A stretch of DNA of 64,000 nt from Hippopus hippopus (GCA_946811185.2 OX328107.1:41441860-41505859), one strand, 5' to 3'. Positions 1-9,688 are shown, counted from the stretch's first letter. Notes: a model not told the origin generated them from the letters alone. Numbers and translations are program-made.

Positions 1-284
1 TTTGATGGTCGGAGTCTAGGGAAAATCTAACAAGAACAAACGTTGTTTACAAGGTAGGCCCGAATCGAGGATATTGACAGTACAAAGCCGGGCATTAACG
101 GCGCGTGAATTTACTGATTAATACACGTTTTCTCCCGTTAACGCCCGGTTTTTACCTGTTAATACATGCTTATAACGGCCCGAAAAGGCACATTTTATGC
201 AATAATTACCATTAAGTCTTTTAGAAGATAAATGACAAAAAGGATAAATATTTGACGAAAAGGAAAATAATTGTGACTTAACTG

Positions 285-475
285 AGACTCTTTACCAGAG
301 ACTTGTCCATTTTAGAAGCATTTGCAGTTGAAATATTGAGTATTGATCAAATGCAATCATTTATCTTTAAAAAGGAAGAAACCGACGTTGTGGGAGGGGA
401 AGGAGAAAATGCTAATTACCAGTATTTTCTCCTTTTCCTGCGATGGTTTCAAAGGCTATGGGTTAATGACACGGA
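285..475. repeat. Family A hairpin element, diverged
   Basis: Left part resembles the A consensus (CTTTACCAGA, then AAGCATTTGCAG). It is followed by a degraded central dyad, GGAGAAAATGCTAATTACCA, and its complement. No clean terminal TTAA remains. Confidence 0.6.
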
Positions 476-675
476 AAAAATTGTGCGGGGAAGTCTAAAA
501 ATTGTTTGCAACAAACCATTGTTCCTTTACACACAATTTTTCTATTCTTTTCTATATTAAGGTCAGAAAACAGATACTCGTGCAACAATAGGTGCAATTG
601 AACTTCAGCCTGGACGGGTTCAGAATCAAAATCTCGTACCCTTATTTCCGTAAGAGTGTCAGTCGCACCGCAAAA

Positions 676-859
676 TAAACTAGAGCTGTCACTGAATGTG
701 ACTTAATACCCCCGCCAGCGCTTTGACAGAAACAGGCAATTATTTGTACACAGACGGACACACGGACGGACACAAGGACGAACACACGGACGGACACACG
801 GACAGATAGGGTGATTCCAGTATACCCCCGAAAACATTCGTTTTGCGGGGGTATAATGA
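676..859 (+). repeat. Family G interspersed repeat, copy 1
   Basis: This is a 184-bp unit that recurs almost unchanged at 18012-18195. It starts TAAACTAGAGCTGTC, contains several tandem 8-12 bp units of the ACACGGACGGAC type, and ends GCGGGGGTATAATGA. Inside the ends, TTAATACCCCCGC and GCGGGGGTATAA form a short inverted repeat. No coding function is supported; the cysteine/proline-rich minus-strand frame is a translation of the tandem units. Confidence 0.75.
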
Positions 860-971
860 CTTACGCCTTTAAATTGCAAATAAATTTCATTGAATCCCGA
901 GAGAAATATGCGGCATCTTTGTAAAGTATGGGTCATCAAAATGGATTAAGGTTGAATACAACAATATTGTG

Positions 972-1038
972 TTAAAACATTGTGGCAAAAGGAGAAATTA
1001 CCTGTCAAATCAGGTTCTCCTTTCGTCACAATATTTCA
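972..1038. repeat. Family A-like hairpin, diverged
   Basis: The arms TGTGGCAAAAGGAGAAA and GGTTCTCCTTTCGTCACA pair with mismatches. Only the core is recognisable. Confidence 0.5.
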
Positions 1039-1137
1039 GAAAGTGGTAGACTGCAAGACGAAAAAGATTTTCTGCAAGAGAGGTAATGTGCTATTCCTAT
1101 TGCTATTTTCTCTTACCCTGTCCTTCACGACCATAGA

Positions 1138-1412
1138 TGTGAGCCATGCTCTGTGAAAAGGGGACTTTAAGCATCTTCAAAAAGTATCGACTCAGGTCAG
1201 CCTGCGCAGTCCGCGCAGGCTGACCTGGGTCGAAACTTTTTGCTATTTATAAGTTTTATGCATGTCAAAGGACCATCCTAACTCCATAACTTGTCAATTG
1301 TTAGACGAAATAGATTTTATGGATCTGTAATTATATGATGTCTTGACTGGTATAATGCATTACGGTGATGCATTAAACGCCCTTTTGCCAGAGCATGGCT
1401 CATGTTTTTTGT
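1138..1412 (+). repeat. Family C element, full length
   Basis: The terminal inverted repeats are GAGCCATGCTCTGTG at the left and CCAGAGCATGGCTC at the right. An internal dyad around GTCAGCCTGCGCAG/CTGCGCAGGCTGAC lies in the left third. The body GCATGTCAAAGGACCAT and TGGATCTGTAATTAT recurs in about 18 copies. No open frame of interest. Confidence 0.85.
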
Positions 1413-1424
1413 GGAGAATGTTAA

Positions 1425-1482
1425 GATCAGCCTGCACATAAGTGCAGTCTGATCTTACTCTACACTGTCCAATGCTCTATCA
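1425..1482. repeat. Family B hairpin core
   Basis: Dyad TTAAGATCAGCCTGCAC / GTGCAGTCTGATCTTA followed by CTACACTGTCC. Outer parts of the element are not recognisable. Confidence 0.55.
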
Positions 1483-1651
1483 CTAGTTTAAGTCATGTAA
1501 ACCCCATTATGTCAAATGATGTAATAAGTTCTTTCTGTTGGTCGTCTATAATTTAAATTTCGGTAGATAGGGGTTAAATACCAAATTAATGAAATGCACA
1601 CTCAATAAAAAGCTACCTCAGTGGCCATGCATTCTATGCAGGCAACCTGTA

Positions 1652-1768
1652 TTAACCCTAAGGCTGCTAGGCGCGACTCGCAGACCTTTTGCGGACAGTG
1701 TAGATCAAGATCAGACTGCACAGAACGTGCAGTCTGATCTTCCATCTACACTGTCCGATAAGGAGATA
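1652..1768 (+). repeat. Family B element, left half
   Basis: Begins TTAACCCTAAGGCTGCTAGG and holds the complete central dyad (GATCAGACTGCACAGAACGT). After CCGATAAGGAGATATA it breaks off into a C-rich run and then family C sequence. Confidence 0.8.
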
Positions 1769-1794
1769 TACCCCACCCCCCCAAAAAAAATGAA

Positions 1795-1895
1795 AAAGTT
1801 TCGACTCGGGTCAGCCTATGCGGACTGCGCAGGCTGACCTTGGTCGATACTTATTGCAGATACATTAAACCCCTTTTTCACAAAGCATGGTTTTT
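1795..1895 (-). repeat. Family C element, half copy
   Basis: Contains the C dyad GTCAGCCTATGCGGACTGCG and the C terminus with CCTTTTTCACAAAGCATGG. The other half is absent; a B half-element abuts it. Confidence 0.75.
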
Positions 1896-1983
1896 ATAAA
1901 CTCACCTCATTTGCAGGCTAAAAATACAACCTACTGAAACTCAGATTTTTTTCTTCTCCTAGGCTACACCAAACAACCGTACA

Positions 1984-2046
1984 GTTTAGATCCAAGATCA
2001 GACTGCACGTTCTCTATAGTCTGATTTTGATCTATGCCGGCCGCTA
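1984..2046. repeat. Family B hairpin core, diverged
   Basis: TAGATCCAAGATCAGACTGC followed by a degraded complementary arm. Confidence 0.55.
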
Positions 2047-2288
2047 AACCGAACCCATACTTTCACCTTAGGTAAGGAGAAAGGCCATAAAGTCGACGAT
2101 CCACCACTGAAGTCACCGAATGAACGTTTTAAAAAGCATTGCTTATCTGCCACCTCAATCTGCTGTACTGGGGACAGTTTTGTCAATAACGTGTTATTAT
2201 TACGACAAGCACGTTGCAACAAAGAATGAATGAAACAATCCTAGCTTTTGGCTCCTCATGAAGAAAAACAGATAGACGCGTCAATAAT

Positions 2289-2311
2289 GAGAGAGAGAGA
2301 GAGAGAGAGAG
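2289..2311. repeat. (GA)n microsatellite
   Basis: Uninterrupted GA dinucleotide run. Confidence 0.9.
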
Positions 2312-2383
2312 CGTTGTATCACGTATGACACGTTGAAATTATTTTGGTTAAAACTGACCATGTACAGGGTGTATAAGTCAATA

Positions 2384-2468
2384 AATTCATTCATTCATTC
2401 ATTCATTCATTCATCCATTCATTCATTCAGTCATTCATTCCGATGATTCATTCATTCATTCATTCATA
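2384..2468. repeat. (ATTC)n microsatellite
   Basis: About 20 ATTC units with a few interruptions. Similar tetranucleotide tails follow the SINEs here, but no SINE body is recognised beside this run. Confidence 0.85.
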
Positions 2469-2600
2469 CATTTTCATAGAAATGTTTGACTGGTTGAATC
2501 ATCGTCACCGGTTGCTCATGATGGGGACGACCCCCAGAAGAAAAGAAAAGAACAGAACAATTTATGGATTTAACCTGTACAGGTCATCGTCAAATAATAA

Positions 2601-2833
2601 ATGAGTCCTGCTCTGTGAAAAGGGGACTTCATGTATCTGGAAAAAGTATCGACCAATGTCAGCCTGTGCAGTCCACGTGGGCCGAAACATTTTTCTATCT
2701 TGAAATTTTCTGCATGTCAACGGACAATTCTACCTCATGATTCAGTCGGTTGTTAAACAACATGGATTTAACTGATCCATAATTATGTGATGACCTGATC
2801 AATATAATGCATCTTTTGCCAGAGAATGACTCA
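2601..2833 (+). repeat. Family C element, internally shortened
   Basis: Ends GAGTCCTGCTCTGTG and GCCAGAGAATGACTCA. The central dyad has lost one arm (GTCAGCCTGTGCAGTCC without a complement). Confidence 0.8.
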
Positions 2834-2994
2834 ATTTTTTTTACATAAACGACAACGTGAATAATTCGGAAGGCAAAGAAAACCTTATGTAATAAAAATA
2901 CGTATAAGTTTACATGTAAAGGGAATAATGTTTTAGTTCTGGTAATATCAAATAAATAATTGAATATGAGAATAAATCTAGCATCAGTCCGATC

Positions 2995-3248
2995 ATTCTT
3001 TTATTGGAGTTTAACGTCGTTTTAACCACTTAGGTCATACCACGGCAGTCCGTGCACCTACGCATGTTTCCTGGCTTTCTCACACCAGTACTGACACAAC
3101 TTTCCTTCAAAGTCACAGACAACTTTTCTCACATGCATCAGAGGTCAGAGGTGAGAAATCACCGGAAAGAAAGTTTGTCTCAACCGGGTTTTGAACTCCC
3201 AACCACAAGGTCAAGAGTCAGATACGTTTACCACTGAGCTACCCGGCC
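2995..3248 (-). repeat. tRNA-headed SINE, type 1b
   Basis: Read on the minus strand, a tRNA-like head (GGGTAGCTCAGTGGTAAACG, then a GTTCAAAACCC B-box-like sequence) is followed by a body with GTGCACGGACTGCCG and a tail TTAAAACGACGTTAAACTCC. The same type is in plus orientation at 36365-36625. The head is not a functional tRNA gene: it lacks a clean cloverleaf and runs into the SINE body. Confidence 0.75.
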
Positions 3249-3527
3249 GGACTAGGCCAGACAATTACGTAAAGAAAAAGCCTCATAGACATAAAAAAAA
3301 AAAGAATGCTTTTACATGTATATACTTGTAATTTCAACATGGTGATCAGTTTTCGTACCCCGTGTATTTCAATTTTAGTTCATTACTGGACGTATACGTT
3401 ATTCAAAAGTGATCCAGCAGATCAATTTGAATGAATTGCTGCAAAAGGAGAAACTGCTCGTGAAAAGTTATTTCTTCTTTTGTCGCAATGTTTTCTATAG
3501 TGCTCATAATAACTATTTGATTTGTGT

Positions 3528-3712
3528 CAACTCTTTACCAGACGACACAGTTTTAGACTTGTCCAAACTGAAAGCAGTTGCAGACGTCTAATTGTGGCTG
3601 AAAAACGAGATATCTGTCCTAAAAAGAGTAGAAAACATTGCGGGAAAAGGAGAAAATGCTGGTTACCAGCATTTTCTCCTTTTCTCGCCATGTTTTAAGA
3701 AGCCCTACCCCC
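3528..3712. repeat. Family A element
   Basis: Left part CTCTTTACCAGACGACA, then the dyad AAAGGAGAAAATGCTGGTT with its complement. Both arms show a variant near the outer end (GCGGG against CTCGCC). Confidence 0.8.
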
Positions 3713-3803
3713 CAAAAAAAAGGTATAGGATGAATCTCTGTTATTTGACACTTTTGAATAATTCAAATATCGCTGAAATTGTGGGATTTGTCCAGGAAAT
3801 GGT

Positions 3804-3958
3804 TGAAAACATTGCGGGAAAAGGAGAAAATGCTGGTTACCAGCATTTTCTCCTTTTCTCGCCATGTTTTCAGAGGCCCTACTTCCCCAAGGTCGTTAAA
3901 AGTCGGCAATTGTGTGGAAAACGGTATAGGGTGAAATTTTGTTATTTGACACTTTAGA
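3804..3958. repeat. Family A element, tandem sister of the preceding copy
   Basis: Nearly identical dyad and identical right flank (GTATAGG, then TTATTTGACACTTT) as the copy 160 bp upstream. This indicates a local duplication and not an independent insertion. Confidence 0.8.
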
Positions 3959-4889
3959 ATAAATAAGCAGCTTTCGGCGAAAACTAGATCTATAAGGCGT
4001 TTCTTTTCTTTATTATATTTTTGATCGATATATTGAATTATAAAGAACAGCGCAGTAGAGTTTCGTTTGTGCTTGTTATATAATGTCAAGATTGTGACCA
4101 TTTTTCGTACAACGTCGACATCGATTTTAGTTTAACACCGCCAAGAACGATTTTTTTTAAGCATAGATCATTATCTTTCGCTAGATTGCATTCTTCAAAT
4201 ACTAATACACCTCTATCTGATTTGGGCATTCTCGGTACAGAACCGGACTACTTTTCAAAACGACAACCGTTACTTCGAATTTCATAATAAAATAAACGTT
4301 TACTCAATAACACGCTACATGGTGCGATTCATTCAGCTATGATCAGCTAGCATGTAACCTTTGCACCGGCCATTCATTTAAACAGCCCCTACAGGTTTGG
4401 GTAACAGTGTCGGTATAAGCCCTACTTTTCCCCTGTATATGAGATGGGTGATGCGTCATAGCAGACGGGTCGCATCTTCGAAGAATATGACATGCAAAGA
4501 GAACGCAGCGTAGCTGAATTTCATTCGCTGGCTTTTGACCTACTCCTTGGTATTGATGCATTCGTATGAATAAATTGAAACTAACGATTGGTCAGAAATG
4601 TAGACATGTTTATTCTGCAGGCCGCTGCAAGCCTATTTGACGGAAATTTACGCCGTCTGTCATTTTTTGAAGGTATTTCTTGTCAGTCATGCACAAGACC
4701 GCCGTTGAAAGTATTGTGGCCATATGAGAAATACCTCGTAACGGGCTTTTTTTCTTCTTCTGTTACAAAGTTATCTACAGTGCTCGCAACAAAAATATGG
4801 TTCGACATAATTTTAGGCTTGTCTAAAATGAAAACATTTGCAGACGCCAATTTAAATGTAGCTTACATACAGGTATTCGTCTTATTGAC
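3959..4889. other. No recognisable feature
   Basis: About 0.9 kb with no convincing coding frame. A fragment similar to family A lead sequence (TGAAAACATTTGCAGACGCC) occurs near 4828-4850. Nothing else is assigned. Confidence 0.5.
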
Positions 4890-5050
4890 AGGGTAGAATA
4901 CATTGCGGGAAAAGGGGAAAATGCTGGTTACCAATTGTGACAAAACTTTATCTTGAAACCTGGGGGCATGTTACCATGTTACCAGCATTTTCTCCTTTTT
5001 CCACAGTATTTTTTATCCTTTCTGTCTTAAGATCGTTAAAACTCCGCCTT
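4890..5050. repeat. Family A element with interrupted palindrome
   Basis: The left arm AAAATGCTGGTTACCA is separated from its partner arm ACCAGCATTTTCTCC by about 45-50 extra bases. A short GTTACCA repeat borders the interruption. Confidence 0.75.
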
Positions 5051-5098
5051 AAATGGTAAAGGGTTTAAAACGGGATTGTTTGGTAGAGTCTAAAAGAG

Positions 5099-5327
5099 TT
5101 AACTCTTTACCAAACGACAAAATTTTAGATTGGTCCAAATTGAAAGCATTTGCAGACGACAAAATTAATGTGGCTCAAAAATTGAAATTTGTTCTGGGAA
5201 GGCTGGAAAACACTGTGGGAAAAGGAGAAAATGCTGGTTACCAGCATTTTCTCCTTTTCCCACAATGTTTTCAAAAGGATTCTTTCTCAGAGTCGTGAAA
5301 ACCCGGGATTGTTTGGTAAAGGGTTAA
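5099..5327. repeat. Family A element, full length (reference copy)
   Basis: Bounded by TTAA at 5099-5102 and 5324-5327, with terminal inverted repeats TTAACTCTTTACCAAAC and GTTTGGTAAAGGGTTAA. The central palindrome pairs from GAAAACACTGTGGGAAAAGG through GGTTACC. It is 229 bp long, and at least four other copies have exactly this length. It has no coding capacity; the open frames are the palindrome read through. Confidence 0.92.
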
Positions 5328-5498
5328 ACTGCATAAGATACCAGTTTTCATTGTCTTTCTTAAAAAAAGAAGGATATTCAGATTTCATCTGCAAACGTCG
5401 TACTACAATAGCCCATTTTTTTCTATTCTTTTGCATACTCTTGCAGCCCTAGAAGCGGCGAAAAGTAAACAATATGGGTCTTAAAATACATTTGAATT

Positions 5499-5890
5499 TA
5501 AAGGCCGAATAGCCAAATGTCAACAATTCGGGTGTTAAAACGCATTTATATATGTTTAAATCAAACTTTCTGTAAGTAAAGAAATTTTTGTGACGATGAC
5601 AATCTGTTGTTGTAGGTTTAGTCCAAGTTCTTGTTAATGACAGAAAAAAAAAAATAAGAATTTTAGATTCAGGTAAAAAGTGAACAAAAGTTAAAGCGGA
5701 TCTGCCAGTCTGCGAACTTTTTACCTAGGTTTACAATTTATTTTTTTGCCAGCGACTAACACTTGGACCGACAGCACAATAACAGACTGTCGTCTTCACA
5801 ACAATTTCCATACTTTAAATGGCATAATTTACATTTAATTGCATTTTAAGACCCACATCGTTTACTTTTGGCCTCTATTGGGCCTTTAAG
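5499..5890. repeat. Family K foldback-like element
   Basis: Left TTAAAGGCCGAATAG and right CTATTGGGCCTTTAA are inverted and TTAA-bounded. A second inverted pair is at 5461-5492 (AAAAGTAAAC..TGGGTCTTAAAA) and 5847-5870. Related right ends occur at 33560-33656 and 34000-34115. Confidence 0.6.
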
Positions 5891-6029
5891 TCCAGGTGTC
5901 AATTCAGCATTTTTTTTTACACAGATCAGAAGCTAAATTAAGCATAGAAAACCAAACAAAATACACATTTTGTTTGAAAAAGGAAGACAAATCTATTTAT
6001 ATCTCCCTTTAAGACTTGCTGCACAAATC

Positions 6030-6110
6030 GATTCGGATCGAAAAACCTGATTAGCACAAAATTATCGTTTTGTGCAGTCTGATCTTAATCTACGCCACCC
6101 TTAAAAGCGA
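6030..6110. repeat. Family B hairpin core, diverged
   Basis: TTTTGTGCAGTCTGATCTTA with a degraded partner arm (CCTGATTAGCACAAAA). Confidence 0.55.
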
Positions 6111-6157
6111 CTTATGTCGCCCGTAACAATGGAAAAGTTAATCAATGGCGATAATAG

Positions 6158-6386
6158 TTAACTCTTTCCCAAACGACACAATTTAAGACTGGTCCAAATT
6201 CAAAGCATTTGCAGACGAAAAATAAACTGATACTCAAATAATGGGATTTGTATCAGAAATGTAAGAAAACATTGTGGGAAAAGGAGAAAATGCTGGTTAC
6301 CAGCATTTTCTCCTTTTTCCACATTGTTTTCAAATGCTTCTTACCCTAGGGTCATTGAAACTCTGGATTGTGTGGAAACGGGCAAA
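6158..6386. repeat. Family A element
   Basis: Starts TTAACTCTTTCCCAAACG; dyad intact (GGAAAAGGAGAAAATGCTGG); right end GTGTGGAAACGG is degraded. Confidence 0.85.
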
Positions 6387-6540
6387 CCTGTTTTTGTTTA
6401 GTATTATAATACACAGTATAATCTTACAAAATAGACCATGATATCCTTCGAGCGCCCAAAAAACCCTTACTGACATTTTTAGTTTGTAAATAAGATGAAA
6501 ATTTGTGCAGTCTCAAAGTTGATTTTGACTAGCATGTGTC

Positions 6541-6620
6541 AGCAAAGTGGACAGTGTAGATCAAAGATCAGATTGCACGTTTTGTGCAGTCTGATCTTGA
6601 TCTACACTGGCCGCAAAGTC
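6541..6620. repeat. Family B hairpin core
   Basis: GGACAGTGTAGATC and GATCTACACTGGCCGC flank the dyad CAGATTGCACGTTTTGTGCA. Confidence 0.75.
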
Positions 6621-6679
6621 AACTAAAGATTTGGAGTTTATAGGCTTTTAAGCCTTTTTGAGATATTCCTCAGTTGTAA

Positions 6680-6877
6680 CAAACCTGAGCAGGAAGGCTT
6701 TTGAAAAGATTGTGGGAAAAGGAGAAAATGCTGGTAACCAGCATTTTCTCCTTTTCGCACAATGTTTTCTACCATTTCAAGTATTAAAAGCCTAAGTTTA
6801 GCCGCATTTAAATTGTCGTCTGCAAACCCTTTCAATTTGGTTGAGTCTAAAAATTTTATCGTTTGGTAAAGGAGTTT
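6680..6877. repeat. Family A element
   Basis: Dyad intact; right terminus CGTTTGGTAAAGGAGTT, left terminus missing. Confidence 0.8.
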
Positions 6878-6956
6878 AGGTTTGAATAGAGTTACATGAA
6901 CTGTATGTACAATATAATGTTATTATATAAGAGCAGAGAAATAATAATTTAAACAT

Positions 6957-7212
6957 TTGAACCGTGCTCTGTGAAAATGAGGCTTAATGCATCGACAAAA
7001 AGTATTGACTCAGGTCAGCCTGCGCAGTCTGCGCAGGCTGACTTGGGCCGAAACTTTTTGCTATTGGTCTATTTTCTGTATGTCACAGGACCAGTGAACC
7101 AAATGATTCAGTCAGTTGTTATACAAAAATGGATTTTATGGATCCATCATGACTAGCTTGGTATCATGCATAATGAAGATGCATCAAACCCCCTTTTTCC
7201 AGATCACAGCTA
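6957..7212 (+). repeat. Family C element
   Basis: Left end GAACCGTGCTCTGTGAAAA; dyad GGTCAGCCTGCGCAG/CTGCGCAGGCTGAC; right end CCCCCTTTTTCCAGATCACA. Confidence 0.82.
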
Positions 7213-7400
7213 AAATACATGTAGGGCACACGTGCTTCCTACAAATCTGCCGTTGATTATCTTTCAAGATAAATCGCTGGTTATCTGATTTGCCGACTCC
7301 GGGTTTGGTACAGTCAATATCGCATAGGGCTATTGTTAAAAGGGTTTCATGTTCGAGTTTCTTTTCGTTGATTTATGATTTCTGCTGAGCATTGATATCG

Positions 7401-7634
7401 TTAACTCTTTATCAAACAGTCCAGAGTTCAAAGACCCTAAAGAAAATGAACTCGACAACTATTGGAAAAAGGAGAAAACGCTGGTAACCAACATTTTCTC
7501 CTGTTCCAAAAATGTTTCTATCACCCCTTCCGAAATTAAATTTCAATTTTTGAATCACATTTATTTTTTCGTCTACAAATGCTTTTATATGTAATTTGGG
7601 CTTGCCTAACATTTTGTGGTTTGGTAAAAAGTTA
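7401..7634. repeat. Family A element
   Basis: TTAACTCTTTATCAAAC left end and GTTTGGTAAAAAGTTA right end. The dyad carries mismatches (AAAACGCTGG/CCAACATTTT). Confidence 0.8.
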
Positions 7635-7764
7635 TGTGGGAAAGAAGCCATTAGCCTTCTTGATATTTAGTGCGTTCGCTGATTTGCTGTACTTGATTAG
7701 CTCAGCCGGTATCATACAGGACTAGTTCTGTCTGGGTTTTTGTTTTTAATGTCTTTGATTGACT

Positions 7765-7870
7765 GAATTTCCGTTTATTTATCGTCGCTACCGTTTGCCC
7801 ATATGGGCGACGCCTCCCCCCCTCCCCGACTCAAAGGCTGATAGTGCAAGATACAGGACTAAACCCACCC
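7765..7870 (-). repeat. SINE type 3, tail fragment
   Basis: On the minus strand it holds GGGCAAACGGTAGCGACGAT and the AATAAACGGAAATTCA tail of type 3. It abuts a longer copy in the same orientation. Confidence 0.65.
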
Positions 7871-7877
7871 TTAGTTG

Positions 7878-8175
7878 TTTGAATTTGCGTTTATTTATCG
7901 TCGCCATCGGTTGCCCATAGAGACGACGCCGCTGAAAGCTGTTGGTATTGTTGCGGAGGATAGTGCCGATACAGGACGAAACCCATCTTAAGTTACGCCT
8001 GGTTCTTTAAACGTGCTCGGTGTATAACACCGTCATATGGGACCTAGATTTAACGTCCCATACTAGAGAATCATTAGTAATTTTTAGGCAGGCAGCCGTG
8101 AGGATCGAACCCTCAATTGATCAGAGATCTGACGTCATAAGTCTCATGCTCTACCGCCTGAGCTGTTGGGACTGG
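7878..8175 (-). repeat. SINE type 3, near full length
   Basis: The minus-strand head resembles a tRNA (CAGCTCAGGCGGTAGAGCAT, then GGGTTCGATCCTC). It is followed by a body with GAGCACGTTTAAAGAACC, GCGTAACTTAAGATGGGTTT and GGCAACCGATGGCGACGAT, and by the tail ATAAATAAACGCAAATTC. The head runs into the body without an independent tRNA 3' end, so it is a SINE head and not a tRNA gene. Confidence 0.7.
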
Positions 8176-8210
8176 CCAATGGGAAAGCAGACCGTGGCTT
8201 TCTACATATC

Positions 8211-8423
8211 TAATCCTTATCCTGCTAAATAAGTGGAATTAAATTTTTAAGCCGATAGTAATAAACCAAATTTTGCCATTTCAAAAGGTATTTTTGGTGG
8301 ACAACATGTCCTTATCGGACAGTATAGATCAAGGATCAGACTGCACGTTCTGTGCAGTCTGATCTTGATCTACACTGTCCGCAAAAGGTCAGTGAGTCGC
8401 GCTTAGCAGCCTCAGGTTTAAAG
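8211..8423 (-). repeat. Family B element, full length
   Basis: Left CCTTATCCTGCTAAATAAG and right CGCGCTTAGCAGCCTCAGG are the two B termini in reverse orientation, with the complete dyad between them. Confidence 0.85.
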
Positions 8424-8627
8424 GTCGTTTGCTGTATTCGTTTAGCTCAATCGTTATCACATAAAATTATGACTAGTTCTGTCGGGTTGTTGGGTTCATA
8501 AGTCTCTTCAACAATAGATACATAGCATACTTGCCTATCTGTTTGTCTGAGTGCGTGCACGTATATCTAGCATTTCTTTATCTTGCCATGGCTATTATAA
8601 TCAAACCCCCCCCCCATTTAACTCTTT

Positions 8628-9042
8628 ACCAGACGACAAAAATCCAGACTTCTCTAAATTGAAAACATTTGCAGACGACAAATAAAATGCATCTTAAATG
8701 ATGAAAATGAATGATTGATTGATTGATTGGTGTTTAACGCCGTTTTCATCATTATTTCAGTTATATCGCGGAGGCCAGTGCACCTATCCATGCTTTCCTG
8801 GAGTCTCTTTTACCAGTACTCCGCAAAATTTTCTTTCCAAGCCACTGGCTGTTTTCCTACATAACCATCGTCGAGACAATGGACAGCGAGGAAAATGATG
8901 AAATTTGTCTTTGATAGGAGAAAGAACACTGTGATAAAAGGAAACTAGATAACTAGTATTTCTGCTTCTTCCACAATGTTCTCAAGAGCTCTTTTTTTTT
9001 CACGAGAGTAATTAAAATTCGGGGTTGTTTGATAAAGGCTAA
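8628..9042. repeat. Family A element interrupted by a SINE
   Basis: Left half 8628-8706 starts TTAACTCTTTACCAGACG. The right half resumes at 8893 with ATGATGAAATTTGTC, continues through a degraded dyad and ends near TTTGATAAAGGCTAA. The A element is older than the SINE inside it. Confidence 0.85.
8707..8892 (-). repeat. SINE type 1, 5'-truncated, with target-site duplication
   Basis: Starts with the (GATT)n tail and GGTGTTTAACGCCG (minus-strand 3' end) and ends inside the body; the tRNA-like head is missing. It is flanked by the direct repeat AAATGATGAAA at 8696-8706 and 8893-8903, as expected for LINE-driven insertion. Confidence 0.85.
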
Positions 9043-9100
9043 ATGGATGCAAACTGAGATCAGCTGAATAAATTTTGAATATCTTTGTTACCCGTGACAG

Positions 9101-9329
9101 TTAACCCTTTTCCGAACGACAAATTTCAGATTTTTTCAAATTCAAGACATCTATAACCAACAAATTTGACATTGGTAAAAATGAGTTTTGGGCTCTCTGA
9201 TAGGGTAGAAATATTGTGGGAAAAGGAAAAAATGCTGGTTACCAGCATTTTCTCCTTTACCCACAATGTTTTCAAAACGGTGCTTCCTCAAGGTTGTTAA
9301 AACTAATGATTGTTTGGTAAATGGCTTAA
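9101..9329. repeat. Family A element, full length
   Basis: TTAA at 9101-9104 and 9326-9329 gives exactly 229 bp. Dyad is intact except for one arm base (GGAAAAAATG). Confidence 0.9.
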
Positions 9330-9434
9330 AATTATTCTTCATTAAAATAAAGCAAAACGGGCAACTTTGGACTTGGAAAACTAGGCAATCATGATCGAGT
9401 TCTAGGCCTTTTAAAATATGTAACCCATAGGACG

Positions 9435-9490
9435 CACCAAGTCCAAGATCAGACTGGACGTTCTGATCTCCATCTTCGCCGTCCGTGAAA
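9435..9490. repeat. Family B hairpin fragment
   Basis: CCAAGATCAGACTGGACGTT with a shortened partner arm. Confidence 0.5.
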
Positions 9491-9624
9491 AGTAATCTAT
9501 GTTCCCAAGGCAGTAAAAAAATGAATGAACGCCAAATAATCCAAAACTGGGCTTTTTTTTTTTAAACTGAAAAACAGACATAAATATTTCAGGTCGAGGT
9601 CCTGTAGAATTTCTCATCAAAGGG

Positions 9625-9688
9625 GATATTGGTCGTCTAAGATCAGATTGCACATTCTGCGCAGTCTGATCCTAATCTACACCTACAG
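9625..9688. repeat. Family B hairpin core
   Basis: AAGATCAGATTGCACATTCT / GCGCAGTCTGATCCTAATCT. Confidence 0.6.

Noticed and set aside
1138..1412. 8-bp target duplication for family C
   Set aside because: A match is visible at 42891-43178, but not at the copies starting 1138, 10618 or 50412, so it may be chance.
5189..5298. Recurring small open frames with a GKGENAGYQHFLLF-type peptide on both strands across the window
   Set aside because: They are the family A palindrome translated. The same peptide appears on either strand because the DNA is palindromic, and starts and stops differ at each locus.
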